Source: Hyphomicrobium sp.
Lineage (GTDB): Bacteria; Pseudomonadota; Alphaproteobacteria; Rhizobiales; Hyphomicrobiaceae
Assembly (NCBI GenBank): GCA_022843145.1
Contig: JALHOF010000010.1
Location: 124,001 to 188,000, forward strand
Direction of reading: 5' to 3'
Length of the DNA stretch: 64,000 bases
The notes beneath the pieces are model-generated. The model was not told the origin of the DNA and ran no database searches. It was given only the letters and a program-made list of their open reading frames with translations. Shown piece by piece: positions 54,833 to 64,000 of the stretch (position 1 is the first letter of the stretch; every line of letters begins with the position of its first letter). The position numbers and the translations under genes are program-made.

Positions 54833-55813
54833 TCAGTCGTAGTAGCTGCGCGGCCCGGCATAGCCGCGATACGGACGCGCCGGCCGGTAGTAGCCCGGAG
54901 CCTGATCACCCGGATAGACGTAACGGGGTGCAGGCCCGCCGTATCCGCCATTATAGCCGCCGTTGCCGTAGCCACTATAACTATATCTCTGGCGTCCGGA
55001 ATACCGGCCCGGTGCATAGTACGGTGGCAGTTCACGCACACCTCGCCCACCGGCAACCTCGTCCGCCGGACGTTTGCGCCGCGACGCCACGGGCGTGCTG
55101 TCCTTGGCGACGCCGTGCACCTTGATGCGGGTCATGCCCTTCCCGTGCGTGGAGACGAGCTTATAGAAGGTCGCGGCGTTGGCCGGAGCGAGACGGATGC
55201 AGCCGTGCGAGGCCGGACGGCCCAGCATACCCGTCGATTGAGTTGCATGGACGGCGATGCCGCGGTTGAAGAACACCGAATGTGGCATCGGCGCATCGTC
55301 GTACTGCTTGGAATACCACATCTTCGCCATCCAGCTCGGCCGGAAAGTGCCGGTCGGCGTGCGGTAGCCCTCGCGCCCCGACGAAATCGACCACGTGTAC
55401 TTTGCCTTGCCGTTTTCAGAGACGCTCATCCGCTGGTTGGTCAGGTCGATGGCGACCAGCAGCGTCGGTGCCGGCGGCGGCGGCGGCGCCGTAACGACCG
55501 CGGATCCCGCGGCGGCGGCAGCGGGCGCGGAATCCGTGGCGGTCGCAGCGGCGGCTGCGGCGGCGGCTCCCGCGGTGGAGGTGGCTGGTCCCGTATCCGG
55601 CTTCAGCGCGTTGCCCGATGGCGTTTGTGCCGCGTCACGGTTGAGAATGGACGGCGCTTTGGCCGGTGTGGATGCCGGGACGTGAGCCGGCTTCTCCGCC
55701 TCTTCGACGGCGGTGGCTATGGCGGCCGTTCCGGTCTGGGACGGTTCGGCGTGAACGGCACCGATCCCAAGGCCCGTGGCCAAGAGAACGGCGCGGACGA
55801 GTGACACCCTCAT
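54833..55813 (-). CDS. L,D-transpeptidase (YkuD family)
   Basis: 326 residues. Signal peptide (RAVLLATGLGIGAVHA), a long Ala/Pro-rich spacer (about 25-115), the YkuD domain (about 118-225) with HATQSTGMLGRPASHGCIRL (H203, catalytic C205), then a basic Gly/Tyr/Arg-rich tail (YYAPGRYSGRQRYSYSGYGN). The enzyme makes 3-3 peptidoglycan cross-links or attaches proteins to it. The unusual GY-rich tail could anchor it to the wall. GAGGAG before the ATG at 55813 settles the start. Confidence 0.93.
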   Translation of the reverse strand: MRVSLVRAVLLATGLGIGAVHAEPSQTGTAAIATAVEEAEKPAHVPASTPAKAPSILNRDAAQTPSGNALKPDTGPATSTAGAAAAAAAATATDSAPAAAAAGSAVVTAPPPPPAPTLLVAIDLTNQRMSVSENGKAKYTWSISSGREGYRTPTGTFRPSWMAKMWYSKQYDDAPMPHSVFFNRGIAVHATQSTGMLGRPASHGCIRLAPANAATFYKLVSTHGKGMTRIKVHGVAKDSTPVASRRKRPADEVAGGRGVRELPPYYAPGRYSGRQRYSYSGYGNGGYNGGYGGPAPRYVYPGDQAPGYYRPARPYRGYAGPRSYYD

Positions 55814-55940
55814 TGAAACTCCTCGACGCAACACTGATCGGACAAGAGACCGATCTATACCCCCGCCATGGATGCTGAACCCTTAACGCCGACGCCAAAA
55901 TGACCGTTCATTGCGGCACAGGCACGGCGCAGGGAACACC

Positions 55941-57395
55941 TCACGCGATCTTGACCGTCTTCAGTGCGGCGAACGCGGCGAGAGCACGCTCGCGCGCCGC
56001 CGCATGATCGACGATCGGCATGGGGTAGGTACGCCCGAGCTCGATGCCGGTTTCACGCAATAACAATGCGGGCGTGGTCCACGGCTCGTGGATGAGCGGC
56101 GCGGGCAGGCTCGCGAGTTCCGGCACCCAGCGCCGCACATACGCGCCGTCGGGATCGAACTTGATGCCCTGGGTGATGGGATTGAAGATGCGAAAATAGG
56201 GCGCGGCATCGGCGCCGGAGCCGGCCACCCACTGCCAGCTCGCGGCGTTGCTGGCGAGATCGGCGTCGACGAGCGTATCCCAGAACCAGCGCTCTCCCTC
56301 ATGCCAATGGATCATCAGATCCTTGATCAGAAACGAAGCCGTGATCATGCGGACGCGATTGTGCATCCAGCCGGTGGTCCACAGCTCGCGCATCCCCGCG
56401 TCGACGATCGGATAGCCGGTCAGCCCGCGCTGCCAAGCCCGCAGGGCAGACGCATCCTCGCCCCACGCGAAATGCTTGAACTCGGGGCGGAAGGGCGCGC
56501 TCGGCAGATCCGGCCAGTGAAACAGCAGGTGATAGGAAAACTCCCGCCAGACGAGTTCCTTCAGAAAGGTCTCGAGGCCCTTCTCGGCGTGCGGACGGCC
56601 CGCCGCGGCGGCGCGGGCGCGATGCCAGCACAGCGCCGGTGAGATCTCGCCGAAATGCAGATGCGGCGACAGTCGCGACGTGCCGACGATATCGGGGCGG
56701 TTGCGATCGGCGGCGTACTCGTCGAGCGCGGTATCGAGGAATGTATCGAGCCGCTCGACCGCACCCGCTTCACCGGGCCGCCAGGCGGCCGAGAACCCCT
56801 TCGACCAATCCGGCTTCTGAGGGTGCAGGCTCCAGTCCGCGAGGCGGTCGCTTTTCGGCGCCTTTTTTACGAACGCGATGTCCACTGGAACCGGCGATGG
56901 CCGGCGCGGCTCACCCAGCGCCACGAGCGCACGCCACATCGGCGTGTAGACTTTGAATGGCTCACCGGCCTTGGTGCGCAACTCCTCCGGCTCGCGCAGC
57001 AGCGCGCCGCCGAACCGCCGGAATGCCACGCCCGCGTCCATCAGCGCGGCGTGCACGCCGTCCTCGAGCCGCCGCGCCCACGGCTCATAGGCGCGCGTCG
57101 CGTAGACCGCGCCAGCGCCCGTCTCTGCGGCGAGTTGGAGAAGCGTCGCGCGCGTGTCGCCGCGACGGAGAACGAGTTTGCCGCCGCGCGCCGCGATCTG
57201 TTCCGAGAGATCGGCGAGGCTCTTGTCCAGCCACCAGCGCGAGGCACCGCCCATGCCCCACTCACCCGCGACCGCATCGTCGAGCACATAGACCGGCAGT
57301 ACCGGCCCGCCAGATGCGGCCGCCGCCTCGAGTGCGCGATTGTCGGTCAGGCGCAAATCCTGGCGCAGCCAGAGGATGATCGGCTTCACAGTCAC
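55941..57395 (-). CDS. phrB: Deoxyribodipyrimidine photolyase (cryptochrome/photolyase family)
   Basis: 484 residues. FAD-dependent, light-driven repair of pyrimidine dimers. Antenna domain LWLRQDLRLTDNRALEAA, then SRLSPHLHFGEISPALCW, KELVWREFSYHLLFHWPDLP, GLTGYPIVDAGMRELWTTGWMHNRVRMITASFLIKDLMIHW and SNAASWQWVAGSGADAAPYFRIFNP, all conserved. GTG at 57395 is chosen since GGAG stands 5 bases upstream; an ATG at 57425 would sit inside the predicted -10 region. Photolyase is often in the RpoE-ChrR regulon. Confidence 0.95.
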   Translation of the reverse strand: MTVKPIILWLRQDLRLTDNRALEAAAASGGPVLPVYVLDDAVAGEWGMGGASRWWLDKSLADLSEQIAARGGKLVLRRGDTRATLLQLAAETGAGAVYATRAYEPWARRLEDGVHAALMDAGVAFRRFGGALLREPEELRTKAGEPFKVYTPMWRALVALGEPRRPSPVPVDIAFVKKAPKSDRLADWSLHPQKPDWSKGFSAAWRPGEAGAVERLDTFLDTALDEYAADRNRPDIVGTSRLSPHLHFGEISPALCWHRARAAAAGRPHAEKGLETFLKELVWREFSYHLLFHWPDLPSAPFRPEFKHFAWGEDASALRAWQRGLTGYPIVDAGMRELWTTGWMHNRVRMITASFLIKDLMIHWHEGERWFWDTLVDADLASNAASWQWVAGSGADAAPYFRIFNPITQGIKFDPDGAYVRRWVPELASLPAPLIHEPWTTPALLLRETGIELGRTYPMPIVDHAAARERALAAFAALKTVKIA

Positions 57396-57423
57396 GGGCA
57401 CTCCAATGCGGCGGGGATGATCC

Positions 57424-57452
57424 ATTAACGACGCGCACGGCTGTGTGGTTCA
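57424..57452 (-). promoter_or_regulatory. Weak RpoE-like promoter candidate of the photolyase gene
   Basis: On the minus strand TGAACC, 18 nt, TTAAT: one mismatch to TGATCC at -35 and a poor -10. The position, about 30 bp before the preferred GTG start, is reasonable. Without transcript data it should be read as suggestive only. Confidence 0.3.
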
Positions 57453-57476
57453 CCCGTGACGGGCCGACGCGCCGCG

Positions 57477-59225
57477 TCAGAATTTGAACAGCAGATCGAA
57501 CAGCGTCTTTGGCTTCTGCTGCTGCCGTGGCGGCGGCGGACGGCGGCTGCCGCCACCACCCTGCGCCGGGACGCCGTATTGGTCGGACCACGGCGCCCAG
57601 CCCGGCGCGCCCTCGCTCGAAGTGTAGCGACGCTGCGGTTGGGCGGCACCGGCGACAGGCTGATCCTTGGGCTTCACGTTGCGCAGCACGAACTCATCCG
57701 TGACGCCATCGAGGCTGGCAATCGTCAGCTTGCCCTCGTCCCACGTCCACGTGGCGATTTTTGTGCCCTGTTTCTGCGGCTCGATGCCGACGACGGTGCC
57801 CGCGACGAGATCGACGATCGCGGCCATCTCGATTTCTTCCGCGCCCTTCGCCCCGCTGATCGCGCCGCCGTGAAAGCGCAGCACACCGATGCCCTTGAGC
57901 GGCGGCTTCTTCAATTCCCACTCGAGCAATCGTGGCGTGCCCTCGCCCGCCATTTCCAACGGCACGCGCAGCTTCGGATATTCATTCGATACCGCGAAAA
58001 AGCGTGCGCCGCGCGATACCACGCGCCATTCGCCAGTGCCGGCGCCCGGAAGCTCCTGATCGTCTCGGCTTTCGAACGTCGCGCCGAGCCGCTCCAAGCC
58101 GACGCGGGCCTGGCGCAGCGACGGCTTCAACGCGAGCGCCTTCTTCATGTCCTCGATGGCCTGCTCGGTCTGCCCGGCCGCTTCCTCGAGTTCGCCCTTG
58201 ACCCAGAAGGCCTCGGGCAGGCCGGGATCGAGCTTGAGCGCGGTTTCGACGTCCTTGGAGCCGACCTCGATCTGTCCGCCGAGCTTGTAGACGTGAGCGC
58301 GGTAGGCGAATGCTGTCGCTGAGCGCGGGTCCAGTTCGATGGCCTTGTTGAGGTCGGCGAAGGCGTCGTCGGTGGCGTCGGCGATGCCGTGAGCGAGCCC
58401 ACGCGACTGATACCCGATGGGCGACCTCGGATCGATCTCGATGGCGCGTGCGAAATCCTTGATCGCGGACGCGGCGTTGTCGAACGCGAGGTAGGCGTGC
58501 CCGCGAAGCACGAAGCTCTCGAAATTGTTGGGATCGAAAACGATGGCGCGCGAATAGTCTTCGATGGCGTCTTCGAGCTGCCCGGCTTCGACCTTGGCCT
58601 CGGCGCGGCTTCTGTAAGCAGGGGCGAAACGCGCATCGGCGGCGGCGGCGCGGGTGAAATCGCGCGCGGCGGCATGCGGACGCCCCTCGGCGAGATGCAC
58701 GCGGCCACGGCCGGCGAGTGGCGCCGGGCTCTGCGGCGACAGCTTGATCGCGCGCGTGAAATCCGCGAGCGCTTCACGATGATTGTTGAGTTTCAGGTGC
58801 GTCGCCGCGCGGTTGTTGTAGGCGGCGACATAACCCGGCGCGAGCACGATCGCGCGATCGAAATCCTTGAGTGCCTCCTTGGGCAGGTTCAATGCGAGCA
58901 GCAGGTTGCCGCGATTGTTGTAGAGCGCCGCATATTCCGGGAACAACTGCGCCGCGCGATTGAAATCCTCGATGGCGAGACGAGTCTGTCCGAGGCGGAC
59001 GTTGGCCACGGCGCGGTCATTGAGGATCACGGCGCGGCGGTCATTGGAAAGCGACGTGTCTCTTAGCGCCTCGGTATAGCTCGCGACGGCCTGGGCCGTG
59101 TTGCCGCGTGTCATCGCCGCCGCCGCGTCCTCGATGCGCGATTGCGCTTCCGGCGTGATCGCGCCGGCGGGCACCGCGACGGAGCCGGCGAGGACGAGAA
59201 CCACGAGGTGGAGAGTTCTGCGCAT
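57477..59225 (-). CDS. TPR-repeat protein with C-terminal beta domain
   Basis: 582 residues with a signal peptide (HLVVLVLAGSVAVPAGA). About ten TPR-like units fill residues 25-375 (AVASYTEALRD, AIEDFNRAAQLFPEYAALYN, ALKDFDRAIVLAPGYVAAYN and on). A ~150-residue beta-rich domain (EWRVVSRGARFFAVSNEYPKL onwards) and a Gly/Arg/Pro tail follow. TPRs bind partner proteins, here most likely in the periplasm. The family is unnamed to me. GGAGG lies 3 bases before the ATG. It is the gene upstream of photolyase on the same strand, 24-80 bp apart. Confidence 0.88.
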   Translation of the reverse strand: MRRTLHLVVLVLAGSVAVPAGAITPEAQSRIEDAAAAMTRGNTAQAVASYTEALRDTSLSNDRRAVILNDRAVANVRLGQTRLAIEDFNRAAQLFPEYAALYNNRGNLLLALNLPKEALKDFDRAIVLAPGYVAAYNNRAATHLKLNNHREALADFTRAIKLSPQSPAPLAGRGRVHLAEGRPHAAARDFTRAAAADARFAPAYRSRAEAKVEAGQLEDAIEDYSRAIVFDPNNFESFVLRGHAYLAFDNAASAIKDFARAIEIDPRSPIGYQSRGLAHGIADATDDAFADLNKAIELDPRSATAFAYRAHVYKLGGQIEVGSKDVETALKLDPGLPEAFWVKGELEEAAGQTEQAIEDMKKALALKPSLRQARVGLERLGATFESRDDQELPGAGTGEWRVVSRGARFFAVSNEYPKLRVPLEMAGEGTPRLLEWELKKPPLKGIGVLRFHGGAISGAKGAEEIEMAAIVDLVAGTVVGIEPQKQGTKIATWTWDEGKLTIASLDGVTDEFVLRNVKPKDQPVAGAAQPQRRYTSSEGAPGWAPWSDQYGVPAQGGGGSRRPPPPRQQQKPKTLFDLLFKF

Positions 59226-59390
59226 GAGCCTCCGGGCGCGCCTGACGTTCTGGTCGTGCCGCAGGTCCGGCACGGTCGGCGGTCGCGCGTCGCGAACAAT
59301 GGCGCACCATGGTTCGAATCTGCCCGCGCGGTCAAATCCTGCGGCGTCACTTTCGCGTGCAAATGTGTCAGCGACCGGGATGGCTCGCAC

Positions 59391-59406
59391 TTGACGTTAA
59401 CGTCAA
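59391..59406. promoter_or_regulatory. Perfect 16-bp palindrome TTGACGTTAACGTCAA
   Basis: It lies in the 244-bp divergent promoter region between the TPR and thioesterase genes, 64 bp before the latter's start. Its form suits a dimeric DNA-binding protein; no regulator gene is adjacent. Confidence 0.45.
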
Positions 59407-59469
59407 CTGCGATGTATTCCCTTCCATGCGCTCTCGCGAACTGATGGGTGACGAAACAGGAGATCGGCG

Positions 59470-60030
59470 ATGAACTTGTGGTTCCGGATGCTGTGGTACA
59501 CGCTTACTGCGTGGCGGCTTCCGTCGCTCGCGCTGCCCGCCGATCCCTCGCGATTGGCGTTCCGCGTCTGGCCGAGCGATCTCGACACGTCGCTGCATAT
59601 GAACAACGGCCGCTATCTGACGCTGATGGACCTCGGTCGGCTCGACATCATGGTGTCGAGCGGCCTGTGGCGTGCGGTCCTCCGCCACGGATGGACGCCG
59701 ATCGCCAGCGCCATCAAGATCCGCTTCCGGCGCGAACTGAAAACATTCCAGAAGTTCCGCCTCGAGACGCGGCTTGTGGCCTGGGACCGCGTCAACGTCA
59801 TCATGGAGCAGACGTTCGTCATCGACGGCGGCGAGCGAGACGGCCAGATCGCGGCGCAGGCGCTGTTCAAGGGCGGCATCTACGACAGGAAGCAGAAGAA
59901 GTTCGTCGAGATCAGCCGCCTGATGGCCGAGATCGGTGTTTCGGCCGAGAGCCCGCCGCTGACCCCGGAGGTCGAAGCGTTTCTCGCCGCCGACGATGAA
60001 TTGAAACGCGCGGGCCAACGAGCCGCCTGA
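59470..60030 (+). CDS. Acyl-CoA thioesterase, 4HBT hot-dog family
   Basis: 186 residues. Hot-dog fold with the hallmark LDTSLHMNNGRYLTLMDLGR near residues 38-57 and FRRELKTFQKFRLETRLVAWD. The order N...D of the family's catalytic region is present. A short hydrophobic N-terminal helix (LWFRMLWYTLTAWRL) suggests membrane contact, as in THEM6-type proteins. AGGAGA precedes the ATG. Substrate unknown; it probably hydrolyses acyl-CoA or -ACP. Confidence 0.87.
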   Translation: MNLWFRMLWYTLTAWRLPSLALPADPSRLAFRVWPSDLDTSLHMNNGRYLTLMDLGRLDIMVSSGLWRAVLRHGWTPIASAIKIRFRRELKTFQKFRLETRLVAWDRVNVIMEQTFVIDGGERDGQIAAQALFKGGIYDRKQKKFVEISRLMAEIGVSAESPPLTPEVEAFLAADDELKRAGQRAA

Positions 60031-60193
60031 ACGAAACATCATTTTCTAATTGCGCGATTCTGGCGATGCTTTCGAACTTATTTTCCATTTAATAGCTATT
60101 TTTACCGCAAATTTCGCGCCGCAACCAGGACAGCCGACCGCAAATGGCGTAGTCTTCTGTTGACCGCGATCCCCTTCCCGCAGGAGCCCGACG

Positions 60194-60529
60194 ATGACCG
60201 CGACGGCACGCAAACTGCCTGAGTCGACACTGCTCGACGACGATGGCCTCGTCGCCGATTTCTCGTTGTGGACCGAAGATCTCGCTCATCAGCTCGCGCG
60301 GGAGGAGGCCATCGGGCCGCTCGGCGAGCGCCATTGGCGCATCATCCGCGCCCTCCGCGCCGAATACGAGCAGCTTGCCGCCGTCTCGTCGATCCGCAAC
60401 GTCTGCCAGCAGGCCGGAATAGATCGCGGCGAGGTCAACGAACTATTTGGATACTGCCTCGTAGCCTGGCGGGTTTCAGGATTGCCCAACCCGGGCGAGG
60501 AAGCGCGGTCGTATCTCGGCGGGATGTAG
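60194..60529 (+). CDS. DsrC/TusE-family protein lacking both redox cysteines
   Basis: 111 residues. The family fold is readable from LDDDGLVADFSLWTEDLAHQLAREE through ERHWRIIRALRAEYEQ to the C-terminal arm GLPNPGEEARSYL. DsrC and TusE normally carry CysB (before the ..AGLPKP segment) and the penultimate CysA. Here they correspond to Trp92 and a Glu near 102, so neither is present; the two remaining cysteines (71, 88) are elsewhere. Persulfide transfer is therefore unlikely, and a structural or regulatory (RspA-like) role is more plausible. The start is ATG at 60194 with AGGAG. Confidence 0.87.
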   Translation: MTATARKLPESTLLDDDGLVADFSLWTEDLAHQLAREEAIGPLGERHWRIIRALRAEYEQLAAVSSIRNVCQQAGIDRGEVNELFGYCLVAWRVSGLPNPGEEARSYLGGM

Positions 60530-60538
60530 GGCTGCGGC

Positions 60539-62137
60539 TCACACCCTCGGCTGCGTGTAGAGCTCCGACAGCACCTTCGGCAGTAGCTCGGGAAGATCCT
60601 CGGCGATGAGGCCGGGGCCGAACAGGTTGGCGCATTCGCCGTGCAGCCACACCGCCGCGCACGCGGCCTCAAAGGCGGCCATGCCCTGCGCCAATAGACC
60701 TGTGACGAACCCTGCCAGCACGTCGCCCGTGCCTGCGGTGGCGAGCCACGGCGGGGCGTTGTCGTTGATGGCGGCGCGCCCGTTCGGCGCGGCAATCACG
60801 GTATCGCCGCCTTTCAGGATCACCACGGCGCCCGAGAGATCGGCCGCATGGCGCGCGCGGTCGAGCTTCGAGCCTGATACGTCACCGAACAGCCGCTTGA
60901 ACTCGCCCTCGTGCGGGGTCAGGACAACAGGTGCGGTACGGCCCTTGATCGCGGCGTAGAGGTCCACCGACGACGACCCCGCCGATTCGCTACGCGCGAC
61001 GAACCCGAACCCGGATTTCGCCGACGCCGCCGCATCCTGACTCGCAAACGACGTCAACGCGTCGGCATCGAGCACCACGGCGGCGTTAGACGCCAAGGCA
61101 GCCAGCACGTCGGCGGCTGTATCCTGGCCCACCCCCGCACCTGGCCCGATCAGCACGGCGTTGCGGCGCGCGTCGGACAGGAACTCCGCGAGCCCCTCGG
61201 CTCCCTCGACCTTGCGCACCATGATGGCGTTGGTATGCATGGCGTTGATTGCGGTCGCCGCCGGTCCGCCGACGAGCGTCACCAGTCCCGCGCCGACCCT
61301 GATCGCTCCGCGCGCGGCCAGCCGCGCCGCCCCCGACGTCTCGCCCGAGCCCGAGACGACGACGGCATGGCCGCGCGCATACTTGTGCCCGTCGAGGCGC
61401 GGCCACGGATAGGCATTGTGCCAACGTCCGGGCGCGTTGGCCGAGGTGAGCACATCGAAGCCGCCGGCTCCATCTTCTGCACCTTCCGGGTGCTCTGAAA
61501 CGAGGCCAAATACCGCGTCCGGAATGCCGATATCCGCGACCACCACCTCGCCGCACAGCGCGCGTCCGGGAAGCAGCAGGTGACCGGGCTTGCGACGGAA
61601 GAAGGTGACGGTGCGCGTTGCCTGGACGACCGCACCGCTGGCCACACCAGTCGTGCCATCGAGGCCACTCGGCACATCGACTGAAAGTACCGGCTTGCCA
61701 CTTGCGTTGATGCGTTCGACGAGCGATGCCACCTCGCCCGCGATATGTCGCGACAGGCCGGCGCCGTACAGCGCATCGACAACGAGCGCTGCGCCGGTGC
61801 ACAACTCATCCGGCCAGTTCTCGGTCATGCCGCCAGTCCACCGCGACGCCATCGCGGCTGCATCCCCCTTCAACTCCGTCAGCGGCACGAGACACGCCAC
61901 GCGCACCTCGAACCCGCGCTCCTTCAAGTGCCGCGCCGCGACGAAGCCGTCGCCGCCGTTGTTGCCGGGGCCGCACAGCACGAGGATGCGCGCGCCGGGC
62001 GCGACCATCTTCGCCGCTTCATCTGAGACCGCTCGGCCGGCGTTCTCCATAAAGGTGAGCGACGGCACGCCCAAGGCCACCGCGCGCTGGTCGGCTTCGG
62101 CCATTTCGGCGCTTGTCAACAATTCGAAACCGGTCAT
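60539..62137 (-). CDS. nnr: Bifunctional NAD(P)H-hydrate epimerase / ADP-dependent NAD(P)H-hydrate dehydratase
   Basis: 532 residues. N-terminal epimerase (NnrE/Yje[49 protein letters not shown]) fused to a C-terminal ADP-dependent dehydratase (Nnr[48 protein letters not shown]). The pair repairs hydrated NADHX and NADPHX. The ATG at 62137 is chosen over the upstream 62182 frame since it starts [20 protein letters not shown]. Convergent with the DsrC-like gene, 9 bp. Confidence 0.95.
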   Translation of the reverse strand: MTGFELLTSAEMAEADQRAVALGVPSLTFMENAGRAVSDEAAKMVAPGARILVLCGPGNNGGDGFVAARHLKERGFEVRVACLVPLTELKGDAAAMASRWTGGMTENWPDELCTGAALVVDALYGAGLSRHIAGEVASLVERINASGKPVLSVDVPSGLDGTTGVASGAVVQATRTVTFFRRKPGHLLLPGRALCGEVVVADIGIPDAVFGLVSEHPEGAEDGAGGFDVLTSANAPGRWHNAYPWPRLDGHKYARGHAVVVSGSGETSGAARLAARGAIRVGAGLVTLVGGPAATAINAMHTNAIMVRKVEGAEGLAEFLSDARRNAVLIGPGAGVGQDTAADVLAALASNAAVVLDADALTSFASQDAAASAKSGFGFVARSESAGSSSVDLYAAIKGRTAPVVLTPHEGEFKRLFGDVSGSKLDRARHAADLSGAVVILKGGDTVIAAPNGRAAINDNAPPWLATAGTGDVLAGFVTGLLAQGMAAFEAACAAVWLHGECANLFGPGLIAEDLPELLPKVLSELYTQPRV

Positions 62138-62823
<686 letters not shown>

Positions 62824-62913
62824 CTGCTCGCAGCTTACTGATTTTCGTCACCGGCGCCGCAACACTAGCGGCCATCCATCCAACTTGAAATTGCTCGCAA
62901 CAGGGGAGTGGCA

Positions 62914-64000
62914 ATGAAGACCGTCAACGATGTCCTGCAGACCATCAAGGACAAGGATGTGAAGTTCGTGGACCTCCGGTTCACCGACAGCAAGGGCAAG
63001 ATGCAGCACGTCACCGCCGACGTGTCGTGCGTCGACGCCGACATGTTCACCGACGGCTACGCGTTCGACGGTTCGTCGATCGCCGGCTGGAAGGGCATCG
63101 AAGCCTCCGACATGCTGCTGGCGCCGGATCCGTCCTCGGCCCACATCGATCCGTTCTTTGCCCAGACCACGCTGGCCGTGTTCTGCGACGTCATCGAGCC
63201 GTCGACCGGCCAGCCCTACGAGCGCGATCCGCGTTCGATGGCCAAGAAGGCGCTGAGTTATATGTCGTCGCTCGGTATCGGCGACACCGTCTACTTCGGT
63301 CCGGAAGCCGAGTTCTTCATCTTCGACGACGTCAAGTTCACGTCGGACATGTACCAGGTCGGCTTCAAGGTCGACTCGTCCGAACTGCCGTCGAACTCGA
63401 ACACCGACTACGAGATGGGCAACCTCGCCCATCGTCCGCGCGTGAAGGGTGGCTACTTCCCGGTGCCGCCGATCGACAGCTGCCAGGACATCCGTTCGGA
63501 AATGCTGTCGGTGCTGACCGAAATGGGCGTCGCCGTCGAAAAGCACCACCACGAGGTGGCCTCCGCCCAGCACGAGCTCGGCGTCAAGTTCGGCCCGATG
63601 GTGCAGATGGCCGACCACATGCAGGTCTACAAATACGTCGTGCACAACGTCTGCCAGGCTTACGGCAAGACGGCGACGTTCATGCCCAAGCCCATCTTCG
63701 GTGACAACGGCTCGGGCATGCACGTCCATATGTCGATCTGGAAGGGCGGCCAGCCGATGTTCGCCGGCAACAAGTACGCCGACCTCTCGGAAATGTGCCT
63801 CTACTACATCGGCGGCATCCTCAAGCACGCCAAGGCGCTCAACGCCTTCACCAACCCGCTGACGAACTCCTATAAGCGGCTGGTCCCGGGCTATGAGGCT
63901 CCCGTGCTGCTCGCCTACTCGGCGCGCAACCGCTCGGCCTCGTGCCGTATCCCGATCGCGTCGAACCCGAAGGCAAAGCGCATCGAAATCCGCTTCCCCG
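62914..64000 (+). CDS. glnA: Glutamine synthetase type I (3' truncated by window edge)
   Basis: 362 residues are visible of a usual ~470. Opens [20 protein letters not shown], with the latch [12 protein letters not shown] at 51-62, metal and glutamate residues in [28 protein letters not shown] and [18 protein letters not shown], and ATP-site [15 protein letters not shown]. Makes glutamine from glutamate, ammonia and ATP. The adenylylation Tyr (about 397) would be beyond the window. GGGGAG 6 bases upstream fixes the start. Confidence 0.98.
   Translation, partial: MKTVNDVLQTIKDKDVKFVDLRFTDSKGKMQHVTADVSCVDADMFTDGYAFDGSSIAGWKGIEASDMLLAPDPSSAHIDPFFAQTTLAVFCDVIEPSTGQPYERDPRSMAKKALSYMSSLGIGDTVYFGPEAEFFIFDDVKFTSDMYQVGFKVDSSELPSNSNTDYEMGNLAHRPRVKGGYFPVPPIDSCQDIRSEMLSVLTEMGVAVEKHHHEVASAQHELGVKFGPMVQMADHMQVYKYVVHNVCQAYGKTATFMPKPIFGDNGSGMHVHMSIWKGGQPMFAGNKYADLSEMCLYYIGGILKHAKALNAFTNPLTNSYKRLVPGYEAPVLLAYSARNRSASCRIPIASNPKAKRIEIRFP

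Overview
The window is high-GC, densely coded chromosomal DNA with the look of an alphaproteobacterium, most likely of the order Hyphomicrobiales (Rhizobiales). The pointers are a DksA-like protein with a single zinc-finger cysteine, two 'DLGG-CCADLEERVAELEA' porins, a DUF1134/EipA-type envelope protein, an RpoE-ChrR pair followed by a CFA/DUF1365/DUF3833 operon, a GPR/RgsE-like giant coiled-coil protein, and glnB-glnA behind a sigma-54 promoter. The family or genus is inference; no rRNA operon is present. The molybdopterin oxidoreductase at the left edge and glnA at the right edge are cut by the window.

Layout. 0-6.2 kb: end of a molybdoenzyme gene, a dihaem cytochrome c peroxidase, AceK (isocitrate dehydrogenase kinase/phosphatase), a small membrane protein and a DksA-like regulator with a long Lys/Ala-rich N-terminus. 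6.2-6.8 kb is non-coding but ends in a very strong plus-strand terminator, which makes it a candidate small RNA locus. 6.8-20.7 kb: a MoxR ATPase and its expected VWA partner lie 12 kb apart. Between them are ycjX-ycjF, opgG-opgH, a small membrane protein and two paralogous porins, and this block is bordered on both sides by hairpin repeat arrays. 20.7-29.3 kb: a conserved hypothetical, an MFS transporter, a dipeptide epimerase-like enolase, a 1005-residue polarity-type coiled-coil protein, an Hpt protein, and a ferredoxin/ferredoxin reductase pair. 29.3-38.2 kb: a CelD-like acetyltransferase, small membrane and lipoprotein genes, a FadL-type outer-membrane transporter, thiD-ccdA and a KefB/C-type antiporter.

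38.4-44.7 kb is the most coherent functional block. An ECF sigma factor, a ChrR-type anti-sigma with all eight expected metal ligands, and an SDR are on the plus strand. They converge on a four-gene minus-strand operon (FAD amine oxidase-like, DUF1365, cyclopropane-fatty-acid-synthase-like, DUF3833) whose genes overlap by 4 bp. That operon has a TGATCC-N18-TAGAC promoter that fits RpoE. Together they look like a singlet-oxygen/photo-oxidative response that modifies membrane fatty acids. A DNA photolyase, another classical member of such regulons, lies at 56-57.4 kb.

44.8-64 kb: kdsA, tRNA-Asp(GTC), an isoprenylcysteine methyltransferase-like enzyme, a polysaccharide deacetylase, a DUF1134 protein with an added N-terminal module, an RND efflux pump with its adaptor, an L,D-transpeptidase, photolyase, a TPR protein, a thioesterase, a DsrC-like protein lacking both redox cysteines, the NAD(P)HX repair enzyme Nnr, and glnB-glnA.

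Repeats: three related families of imperfect hairpins (40-bp arrays at 7.97 and 33.7 kb, a lone copy at 1.69 kb, 72-bp repeats at 19.1 kb) share a left arm of the form GCGC(C)TTC(G/A)GG and a bulged-stem architecture. A separate 90-bp palindromic element sits at 19.33 kb.
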